From positions 1 to 29,816 of the forward strand of contig JBBQNY010000017.1 of assembly GCA_038330365.1 (NCBI GenBank): DNA of 29,816 nucleotides, written 5' to 3'. Below the pieces are notes generated by a model. It was not told the DNA's origin, made no database searches, and saw only the letters and a list, made by a program, of their open reading frames with translations. Position numbers and translations under genes: made by a program. This document shows positions 23,597-29,816 of the stretch, piece after piece. The DNA comes from JBBQNY01 sp038330365. GTDB lineage: Bacteria > Pseudomonadota > Gammaproteobacteria > Xanthomonadales > Ahniellaceae. Every line of letters begins with the position of its first letter. The first letter of the stretch is position 1.

Positions 23597-26500
23597 ATGA
23601 CGCGGTTGGCGGTTTTCGCTTCGGCTTTGCTCGCGGCCCTGTTGATTGCCGCAGTGAGCCGCGGCGCGATGGTCGTGGAGCCGGCCGCGCAATCACCTCC
23701 AGCCACGGGCTCTGTCCCGGTTGATGCAGCCGGACCGCGCGCTGCCCCTGCGGCTGCAGCCGATCTGACACCGATCGACGTGCCTGACCAGTCACCGCCC
23801 CTCATCTCCGTGTTCCCCAAAGACGAATCGTTGTCGGACGAGGTCTGGAACGCTATTGGATTCGACCGCGACGGCTTCGTCTGGGCAGGCCTCGCATCCT
23901 CGCTCGCGCGCTTCGACGGCTACCGCTGGAATCGTTGGCCTTTGCCCGGGCTCGCCAGTCTCGTACGCGATTTCGCAACGGACGACAGTGGCGTGCTCTG
24001 GGCGCTGTTCGAAGCCGAAGGACTCGCACGCTACGACGGAGTGAGTTGGCAACTGCGCGACGATATTCCGGGATCGACCAACCGCTTTTCCGTGACGCGC
24101 GGAGCGGAAGGCCGGCGCGAACTCTGGGTCAGCCAGAACGAGGGCCTCTGGCACCTCGAGAAGGACCGCTGGAAGGCAGATCCGGGCAATGATCTCGTCC
24201 GTATCGGTCGCACGGTGGCCATTGCCCAGACCCAGACGCTGTTCGCCGCTCCCAGGCAGTGGCTCGCGACCACGCAGACCGGCCTCTGGTACCGCGAGGT
24301 GCGCTCTCCGGCGCCGCCAGGTCCCTGGATCCACTTCGAGAATCCGGAATTTGACCGCTTGCCGTATACCGACCTCGTGCAGAGTGTGGACGCGGGAGAG
24401 GAAGAGCTGTGGCTGCTGACCTACGGCAATGGCATCGCGCGCATCCGCAACGATGGTGTGCGCTGGTGGCGGTCCGCCAATGGCGCCTTGCCTACAGAGG
24501 CGATGTACACCGGAGTTGTGACCCAGTCCGCTGAAGGTCGCCGAATTCTCTGGGTCTCTTCGCGGGCGGGACTACTGCGGATCCGTGGTGACGACGTGAC
24601 GGTGCTTGATCGCCGCCACGGTCTACCCGCCGATGCGGTGCGCGGCCTCAAGTTGAGGCTGGGCCCAGACGGCATCGACCGGCTCTGGATGGCCACCGAG
24701 AGCGGCGCTGCGCGCATCGTGATGGCAGAGAGCCGATGGCGAACGGTTTCGCTGCTGGGTGCGCGCGAAAACGGGGTCTTCGCGGTGCTGGTCGAGCCCG
24801 ACGGACATGGCGGCGAGCGCCTCTGGGTGGGAACGACCAAGGAAGGCGTCGGCATGCTCCAGGACGGCCAATGGCGCTATTTCACTCAGCCGGATGGCAC
24901 CCTGCCGGCGGCAGGGGTACGCGGCATCTGGCGGGTTCCGGGGCCGGACGGAAAAATCTGGCGTCTGATGGGATTGTCCCGGGGCACGGTGTTGCGAATC
25001 GACGACGCGCTGGGTTTCAGCGAGCTTGCCGTGCCGTGGAATCCGCATGATGCCGAAGCCGTGAGCTTCGTGTTGCCGCGTCGGTTCGAGGGCCAGGATG
25101 AGCTCTGGTTTGCGACCTTCCGCAGCGGCATCTACCGGCTTCGCGGAAGCGAATGGACGCGCTTTCCGTCCGCAGGCATTCCGGCGAACTGGCGCGTGAC
25201 CTCATTGGCGAAGCAGATCGACGCCAAGGGGAAGAGCTGGATCTGGTCCTCGAGCAATCACGGTCTTGAGCGCTTTGATGGCGAGCGCTGGCAGCGGGTC
25301 GCCGACGTGCCCGGAATGCCGGCGGATGCGGTGCTTTCCATGATCTTTCTCGAACGAGCGGGGCGCACTGAAATGTGGGCAAGCAGCTCGCGCAATGGCA
25401 TCGTGCGCCTTGATGTCACAGATCCCGCGAAGCCGCGCGCGATTGCCGATTCGCGAATTCCCGAGCCGCCGGATCCCACGGTCTACGGCGTCCTCCCCGA
25501 CAGTGTCGGCCGCCTGTACGTCTGCACCAACAATGGCGTGCAGCAGCTGACGCCCACAGCGTCCGGTGGATACAACCAGCGCGTTTACCGCCGCCGCGAT
25601 GGCCTGGTGCACGACGAATGCAACACCAATGCACAATTCATCGATGCGCATGATCGCTACTGGGTAGGGACCCTCGGTGGTCTCAGCGTTTTCGACCCGC
25701 GCCGCACGACAGCTGCCGGTACGCGAGAGGCCCACAAGCTGCGATTGACCGCCGTCGGCGTGGACGGCGATCGCGTACCGGCGCACTGGGGGGGCAGGGT
25801 CGAGATTCCTGCGGGCACGCGTGATCTGCGCGTCGAATACAGCCTGCTCACCGACCGTCGCGAAACCGAGTCGACCTATCGCACGCGCATGGTGGGTCTC
25901 GATGACGAGCCGGGACCGTGGACGGCCGAACACAGCCGCGTGTTCTCCGTATTGCCGCCGGGCCGCTACGCATTCGAGGTGACGGCGCGTGATCACCTCG
26001 GAACCCGGACGCAATCCCGTTCGCTGGAATTCCATGTCCAGCCGCACTGGTGGCAGCGCACCAGTATTCGCGCACTCGTCATCTTCGCCCTGGTGCTCGC
26101 GGCTCTGGGCCTCGTGCAGCTGTACAACCGCGGGCTGCGCCTTCGTCAGCGGCGGCTGCGCATCGAAGTCGCGATGCGCACGGAGGAACTCAACGTGGCG
26201 AACCAGCAGTTGACGGAGCTGAGCTACCGCGATCCGCTGACCGGACTGGCGAACCGGCGGCGGCTGATGGAGTCGCTGGAGGCCGAGATCGAACGCGCTG
26301 CCGCGCGCGACATGCCCATCGGTCTCGTCGTGGTCGATGTCGATCGCTTCAAGGACTACAACGACCAGTTCGGCCATGTGGCGGGCGACACCGCATTGCG
26401 CGCGGTGGCGCAGGCGCTGGCGGCCGCGACGCGCGGTCAGGATCTGGTCGCGCGCTTCGGTGGCGAGGAGTTCGCCTGTCTGCTGGTCGACGCCGATCTC

Positions 26501-26743
26501 GGAGTCACGCATCGCGTGGCGGAGCGCATGCGCACTCTGGTGGAAGCATTGCCGCCGCGCGCACTTGGGAACGACACGGTGGGACTTACCGTCAGCGCCG
26601 GCTTGCTAAGCCGCGTGCCACAGCCGGGAGAGCTCACGGTCGCCCTGCTGCACGAAGCGGACGCGGCCTTGTATCGGGCGAAGCGCGAAGGGCGCAACCG
26701 CGTCTGTATTGCGGACGCACAGGATGACGGCAGTCTCGGCTGA
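23597..26743 (+). CDS. Beta-propeller / Y_Y_Y sensor diguanylate cyclase
   Basis: A 1048-residue predicted inner-membrane protein. An N-terminal signal segment (VFASALLAALLIAAV) is followed by a large periplasmic region of two-component-regulator propeller repeats, recognisable by recurring patterns such as LWVSQNEGLWHLEKDRW and LWVGTTKEGVGML. A Y_Y_Y domain follows at about 735-805, ending in FEVTARDHLG, then one membrane helix at about 823-845 (ALVIFALVLAALGLVQLY), a short coiled coil and a GGDEF domain. The metal site DVDRFKDYNDQFGH and GGEEF (955-959) are intact, and RGQD five residues upstream is a complete RxxD inhibitory site. It should make c-di-GMP in response to a periplasmic ligand, probably with product inhibition. 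The ligand is unknown; such propellers often serve carbohydrate or polymer sensing. Confidence 0.92.
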   Translation: MTRLAVFASALLAALLIAAVSRGAMVVEPAAQSPPATGSVPVDAAGPRAAPAAAADLTPIDVPDQSPPLISVFPKDESLSDEVWNAIGFDRDGFVWAGLASSLARFDGYRWNRWPLPGLASLVRDFATDDSGVLWALFEAEGLARYDGVSWQLRDDIPGSTNRFSVTRGAEGRRELWVSQNEGLWHLEKDRWKADPGNDLVRIGRTVAIAQTQTLFAAPRQWLATTQTGLWYREVRSPAPPGPWIHFENPEFDRLPYTDLVQSVDAGEEELWLLTYGNGIARIRNDGVRWWRSANGALPTEAMYTGVVTQSAEGRRILWVSSRAGLLRIRGDDVTVLDRRHGLPADAVRGLKLRLGPDGIDRLWMATESGAARIVMAESRWRTVSLLGARENGVFAVLVEPDGHGGERLWVGTTKEGVGMLQDGQWRYFTQPDGTLPAAGVRGIWRVPGPDGKIWRLMGLSRGTVLRIDDALGFSELAVPWNPHDAEAVSFVLPRRFEGQDELWFATFRSGIYRLRGSEWTRFPSAGIPANWRVTSLAKQIDAKGKSWIWSSSNHGLERFDGERWQRVADVPGMPADAVLSMIFLERAGRTEMWASSSRNGIVRLDVTDPAKPRAIADSRIPEPPDPTVYGVLPDSVGRLYVCTNNGVQQLTPTASGGYNQRVYRRRDGLVHDECNTNAQFIDAHDRYWVGTLGGLSVFDPRRTTAAGTREAHKLRLTAVGVDGDRVPAHWGGRVEIPAGTRDLRVEYSLLTDRRETESTYRTRMVGLDDEPGPWTAEHSRVFSVLPPGRYAFEVTARDHLGTRTQSRSLEFHVQPHWWQRTSIRALVIFALVLAALGLVQLYNRGLRLRQRRLRIEVAMRTEELNVANQQLTELSYRDPLTGLANRRRLMESLEAEIERAAARDMPIGLVVVDVDRFKDYNDQFGHVAGDTALRAVAQALAAATRGQDLVARFGGEEFACLLVDADLGVTHRVAERMRTLVEALPPRALGNDTVGLTVSAGLLSRVPQPGELTVALLHEADAALYRAKREGRNRVCIADAQDDGSLG

Positions 26744-26772
26744 CACGCGGTCAAACAGAATAGCGGCCCCCA

Positions 26773-26800
26773 GCGCCCAGGCGACACAGCGCCAGGGCGC
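26773..26800. terminator. Strong hairpin between convergent genes
   Basis: GCGCCC (26773-26778) and GGGCGC (26795-26800) enclose GGCG (26780-26783) and CGCC (26790-26793), with a single A-A mismatch and a six-base loop (ACACAG). The result is a 10-bp, almost wholly G/C stem. It lies in the 63-bp gap between two converging genes, where a bidirectional terminator is expected. No T-run follows on either strand, so intrinsic termination is not certain. Confidence 0.45.
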
Positions 26801-26806
26801 GGTGGA

Positions 26807-27697
26807 TCAGGGGGCTGGATGCGCCGTCGCGGCGTTGATCCCGGTTTCGGCAGCGGTCGTTCGCGTCAGCACGAGCCGCGCCTCCGTGGTCCGCGAGCCG
26901 CTCTCCCCGCCGCCCGAGCTGGCCTCCCTGCGGCGGTGGCGTGTAGCAATCAGCCGGTCGTCGCGGTGCGCAAACTCGAAGCGCTCACGGACCGTGGAGT
27001 CAAAATTGATCACCAGCAATGCGCGTCCACTTAGATCCATGCGCTCTTCTGCGGCCAACGGATAGCCGCTGGCGTCGAGCCAGATGCGTGCGGAAGCGTC
27101 GAGCTCGCGGATGTACTTGCGCTGCTGCTTGCTCAGCCGCGGCTCCACGACCAGCTCGAGAATTGTCGCGGGGCGTCCCCGCCATCGTCCCTGGGAAACT
27201 TTGTTGACCTTGCCGCGTTCGAGCAGGGCCAGCAGGTGTGGGGCAGCATTCAGATAGCGATCCGCCACTACCGTAGAGACCTGCGACAGCGCCAGCCCCA
27301 CCGGCTTGCGGTTCTCTGTCTCGGTTTCACGTGACTCCGCGAGCGCGCGGTCCAGCGTCGCGCGGCCTACCGCAACCCGTACACCGTTCCCGGTAGCGAC
27401 AACCTCGGCGTTGATTGTCGCGGGCTGCGGGGGCGGGTCGATGTCCTTGTCATTGCGCTGGTCGTAGGTCAGTGTGAGTTGGCCGTCGGCCGGTGCGGTG
27501 CCCTTGAGTCCCGTGAGCAGGGCCCTCAGTTCCGCCGGCTGCTCGGCGCTGACCATCGTGGAGATGATCAGCATCAGCGCGCCGGCCAAGGCATTGCCGA
27601 TCGCACTGATCCGGTTCGGCCCGAAGCGACTTCTGGCTGGGTTGCCGCTTGCAGCTGCGGTCGCTGCGGCGGAGAGGCTATCGGTGCGGACGATCAT
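26807..27697 (-). CDS. Exported or membrane-anchored protein of unknown function
   Basis: A 296-residue protein I do not recognise. A hydrophobic segment (about 36-51, ALAGALMLIISTMVSA) after a positively charged stretch could be a signal peptide or anchor, cleaved before EQPAEL. The rest is soluble and beta-rich in appearance: QLTLTYDQRNDKD, GNGVRVAVGRA, TILELVVEPRLSKQQ, then ASARIWLDASGYPLAAEERMDL and FDSTVRERFEFAHRDD. That loosely recalls the LolA/RseB-type periplasmic fold, but this is only an impression. The ATG at 27697 is chosen; the frame is open to a GTG at 27745, which overlaps an upstream inverted repeat. It is transcribed away from the type III polyketide synthase, sharing its upstream region. 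Confidence 0.65.
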   Translation of the reverse strand: MIVRTDSLSAAATAAASGNPARSRFGPNRISAIGNALAGALMLIISTMVSAEQPAELRALLTGLKGTAPADGQLTLTYDQRNDKDIDPPPQPATINAEVVATGNGVRVAVGRATLDRALAESRETETENRKPVGLALSQVSTVVADRYLNAAPHLLALLERGKVNKVSQGRWRGRPATILELVVEPRLSKQQRKYIRELDASARIWLDASGYPLAAEERMDLSGRALLVINFDSTVRERFEFAHRDDRLIATRHRRREASSGGGESGSRTTEARLVLTRTTAAETGINAATAHPAP

Positions 27698-27728
27698 CGG
27701 AATGTCATCGCTTGCTGAAGAGGCGCGC

Positions 27729-27753
27729 ACCCTAGCGCGAACCACCGTAGGGT
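27729..27753. promoter_or_regulatory. Inverted repeat in the divergent region
   Basis: ACCCTA (27729-27734) and TAGGGT (27748-27753) form a perfect 6-bp inverted repeat with a 13-bp spacer. Its half-site centres are 19 bp apart, roughly two helical turns, as in many regulator operators. It lies about 32 bp upstream of the preferred start of the minus-strand gene and about 160 bp before the polyketide synthase. No regulator gene is next to it in the window. Low certainty. Confidence 0.25.
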
Positions 27754-27832
27754 TTCGTCATGCTCGTGGGCGCAGCGCAGGAGTCAGTCGGGATTTCAGT
27801 CATTCTTCACCCAGTCCCGGCAGTGCTGCGGC

Positions 27833-27838
27833 TAATGT
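27833..27838 (+). promoter_or_regulatory. Candidate -10 element for the polyketide synthase operon
   Basis: TAATGT in the context GCGGCTAATGTGTCG lies about 73 nt before the type III polyketide synthase ATG. No convincing -35 box is spaced 16-18 nt upstream. It is the most A/T-rich promoter-like hexamer I found in the divergent gap. Tentative. Confidence 0.25.
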
Positions 27839-27911
27839 GTCGCGCATTCCACAGCGTTCTGCTTCTGTTTGCTGAGCGGCAACTCCCGATTGATCCTGCC
27901 ATTGGAGCCTC

Positions 27912-28973
27912 ATGTTCCTGCACGGCCTTGGAACTGCGCATCCTGCGCAGCGCTACACAAAACTCGACTGCTGGGAGTCCTTTGCCGAATCGGAATGGTT
28001 CGGCAAGCTCGACCGGCGCTCGCGTGCCATTGCGCAGACGGTGCTGACGCGCGACAACGGCATCGAAGCGCGCCATCTCGCACTCGAAAATCTCGCCGAC
28101 AGCTTCCAGATCGACCCGGACACGCTGGCCGCGCGCTTCGCCCTGCACGCGCCGCGTCTCTCGCGGGAGGCGGCGCAGCGCGCCTTGGAGGACTCCGGTC
28201 TCGCTGCGGGGGACATTGACGCCGTAGTGGTCAGCACCTGCACGGGCTATCTCTGTCCTGGCCTGTCGAGTTACGCCATCGAGTCGCTGGGTCTGCGCAG
28301 CGATGTGCAGGCATTCGACCTCGTCGGTCAGGGCTGCGGTGCCGCACTGCCGAACTGGCGCATGGCGGATGCGCTGCTACGTGCCGGTGACTGCCGCCAC
28401 GTGCTTTCGATCTGCGTTGAAGTCAGCAGCGCCGCGATGTATCTCGACAACGATCCGGGCGTGCTGATCAGCGCCTGTCTGTTCGGTGACGGTGCAGGCG
28501 CGGCGGTGCTTTCCGCGATCCCGCCACCCGCGCCGCGTCGCCGGGTCGAGTTCAAGCGGGCGCGAAGCATTACCGATCCAGCACACCGCGATGCGCTGCG
28601 CTTCGAACACAAGGGCGGCATGCTGCGCAATATCCTGACGCGGCCTGTGCCGAAGCTCGCGGCCGAACATGCCGAGCGTGTGCTGCACGCGACACTCGCT
28701 GACGCCGGTCTCGGCGTAGACGACATCGATGTGTGGATCTGGCATGCCGGTGGGCGCGACGTGCTGCAGGCGCTGCGGTCGCGTCTGGGTCTGGCGGAGG
28801 AGGATCTCCGCTATAGCGCAAAGATGCTCCGCGAGCATGGCAATCTCAGCAGCGCATTCGTGTATTTCGTGTTGCAGGCAGCGCTCGCGGATGAGGCACC
28901 CGGCGGCCACTGGTGGATGTCGTCGTTCGGCGCGGGCTTCAACTGCCACGGCGCCCTGCTGGAAGTGGCTTGA
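27912..28973 (+). CDS. Type III polyketide synthase (chalcone/alkylresorcinol synthase family)
   Basis: A 353-residue condensing enzyme of the thiolase fold. The catalytic triad of type III polyketide synthases can be placed: Cys142 in LVGQGCGAALPN, His278 in WIWHAGG and Asn311 in EHGNLSSAF. The C-terminal SSFGAGFNCHGALL matches the family's glycine-rich loop. The VVVSTCTGYLCPGLSS segment and the N-terminal YTKLDCWESF are also typical. Such enzymes extend acyl-CoA starters with malonyl-CoA to give pyrones, resorcinols or resorcylic acids; starter and product cannot be read here. The ATG has a GGAG 4 nt upstream. The gene overlaps the next one by 4 nt (TTGA) as part of a three-gene cassette with a methyltransferase and a flavoprotein. 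Confidence 0.92.
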   Translation: MFLHGLGTAHPAQRYTKLDCWESFAESEWFGKLDRRSRAIAQTVLTRDNGIEARHLALENLADSFQIDPDTLAARFALHAPRLSREAAQRALEDSGLAAGDIDAVVVSTCTGYLCPGLSSYAIESLGLRSDVQAFDLVGQGCGAALPNWRMADALLRAGDCRHVLSICVEVSSAAMYLDNDPGVLISACLFGDGAGAAVLSAIPPPAPRRRVEFKRARSITDPAHRDALRFEHKGGMLRNILTRPVPKLAAEHAERVLHATLADAGLGVDDIDVWIWHAGGRDVLQALRSRLGLAEEDLRYSAKMLREHGNLSSAFVYFVLQAALADEAPGGHWWMSSFGAGFNCHGALLEVA

Positions 28974-29728
28974 GCGCCTTGCCTTCTCGCGCCGATGATG
29001 GCGGTCCGCTGCCGCGTCGGGTGGAGCCGGAGTTGCTGGACGAGCTGCCCGCGGATCATCCTGAGGCGATCCGTTCGCGCCGTGATCTCGTGCGCGTCAA
29101 TCGTCTGATGGGAACTGCTGGACTGCTGCTGCAGGCGCTCGATCCTCTCTTCGCCGTGGCGGCGCGGGGAGCGCCGTTGCATCTCGTCGAACTCGGTGCC
29201 GGCGATGGCCGCGTAATGCAGCAGCTTGCGCGGCGACGTGGGCGCAATGGCCCCGCCGTCCAGGTTACGCTGCTGGATCGTCAGCCGGTCATCGCGACCG
29301 AAACGTTGACGGCAATTGCCGAGTCGGGCTGGCACGTAAGGGTGGAAGCCGCCGACGTGTTCGATTGGCTTGAACGCGCTCCGCCTCGCGACAATACCGT
29401 CGTGATGGCCAATCTCTTTCTGCATCACTTTCAGAACACCGAACTGGAGCGCCTGTTCGCCGGCCTTGCGCAGTGCGCGCAAGCCGTGATTGCGCTGGAG
29501 CCGCGCCGCGCGCGTTTGCCGCTCCTGGGCAGCCACCTGCTCGGATTCGTCGGCTGCAATGCCGTAACGCGCCACGACGCGGTGGTCAGCGTGCACGCGG
29601 GATTCCGGGGGCAGGAGCTCTCGGCACTCTGGCCACCGTCGATTCGCGCCTCCGGCCACTGGGGTCTCTCGGAAACCGAGGCGGGCCTGTTCTCGCAGCG
29701 TCTGGTCGCAATCCGCAACGCGCGATGA
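28970..29728 (+). CDS. SAM-dependent methyltransferase in type III PKS cassette
   Basis: A 252-residue class I methyltransferase. Motif I is LVELGAGDGR at about 72-81, followed by VTLLDRQPV as the acidic end of strand 2 and ANLFLHHF in the position of motif IV. The N-terminal RSRRDLVRVNRLMG recalls methyltransferases encoded beside type III polyketide synthases. The likely job is to methylate a hydroxyl or ring carbon of the polyketide product (inference from context). The start is set at a TTG that overlaps the synthase stop (TTGA) with a GGAA 7-8 nt upstream; the frame is open further upstream but inside the synthase gene. The stop overlaps the next start (ATGA). Confidence 0.85.
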   Translation: MSALPSRADDGGPLPRRVEPELLDELPADHPEAIRSRRDLVRVNRLMGTAGLLLQALDPLFAVAARGAPLHLVELGAGDGRVMQQLARRRGRNGPAVQVTLLDRQPVIATETLTAIAESGWHVRVEAADVFDWLERAPPRDNTVVMANLFLHHFQNTELERLFAGLAQCAQAVIALEPRRARLPLLGSHLLGFVGCNAVTRHDAVVSVHAGFRGQELSALWPPSIRASGHWGLSETEAGLFSQRLVAIRNAR

Positions 29729-29816
29729 AACACGATGTCGACGTGCTGATCGTGGGCGCCGGCGTAGCGGGCGGCAGTGCGGCGATCCTGCTGGCGCTTG
29801 CGGGCTGGTCGGTGGC
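29725..29816 (+). CDS. FAD-dependent oxidoreductase, N-terminal fragment (runs off window)
   Basis: The visible 30 codons encode an N-terminal Rossmann motif, VLIVGAGVAGGSAA, with GxGxxG at residues 11-16, as in FAD-dependent monooxygenases, halogenases and geranylgeranyl-reductase-like flavoproteins. The ATG overlaps the methyltransferase stop (ATGA), so it belongs to the same translationally coupled operon. In known cassettes of this layout the flavoprotein hydroxylates the polyketide ring, giving quinones. That role is inferred here from gene order only, as the gene is cut by the window end. Confidence 0.85.
   Translation, partial: MKHDVDVLIVGAGVAGGSAAILLALAGWSV

Noticed and set aside
25202..26512. 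436-codon minus-strand open frame over the beta-propeller cyclase
   Set aside because: Antisense to a well-supported GGDEF protein and lacks any protein-like pattern.

Overview
The window looks like chromosomal DNA from a high-GC Gram-negative gammaproteobacterium, possibly Xanthomonadales or a related lineage. The evidence is the envelope operon order pyrH-frr-uppS-cdsA-dxr-rseP-bamA-skp-lpxD-fabZ-lpxA-lpxB-rnhB, a complete early lipid A pathway, dense use of ATGA/GTGA-type gene overlaps, and several c-di-GMP proteins. The taxonomy is inferred from gene content and order only.

Layout. (1) 1-409: the C-terminal end of an EAL-domain c-di-GMP phosphodiesterase, plus strand. (2) 584-2485, minus strand: a TrmY-like tRNA methyltransferase and a DUF819 multi-pass membrane protein. 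The membrane protein gene is preceded by a stretch with nested inverted repeats (2514-2585) that could be a structured leader. (3) 2627-15682, minus strand: thirteen tightly packed essential genes covering UMP kinase, ribosome recycling, undecaprenyl diphosphate synthesis, CDP-diacylglycerol synthesis, the MEP-pathway enzyme Dxr, site-2 protease RseP, outer-membrane assembly (BamA, Skp), lipid A synthesis (LpxD, LpxA, LpxB), FabZ and RNase HII. The rpsB-tsf genes often found upstream of pyrH, and the dnaE often found after rnhB, are absent here. (4) 16078-22842, plus strand: a 1654-residue kinase/AAA ATPase/GAF/GGDEF signalling protein followed closely by a flavin amine oxidase of the amino-acid oxidase/monooxygenase type. 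(5) 22843-23105: an intergenic patch with two tandem 39-bp palindromic repeats and a run of GACTTC words. (6) 23106-26743, plus strand: a small two-TM zinc-ribbon protein and a beta-propeller/Y_Y_Y/TM/GGDEF diguanylate cyclase. (7) 26807-27697, minus strand: an unrecognised exported or anchored protein, divergent from (8) 27912 to the window end, plus strand: a translationally coupled type III polyketide synthase, methyltransferase and FAD oxidoreductase cassette, cut by the window edge.

How it fits together. The central operon is a housekeeping outer-membrane and isoprenoid unit. The right half is accessory. It carries two diguanylate cyclases with different inputs (a cytoplasmic kinase/ATPase/GAF protein and a predicted periplasmic beta-propeller), while a phosphodiesterase fragment lies at the left edge. 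It also carries a secondary-metabolism cassette whose gene order resembles Srs-type phenolic lipid/alkylquinone loci. No tRNA, rRNA, CRISPR array, integrase or transposase was seen.
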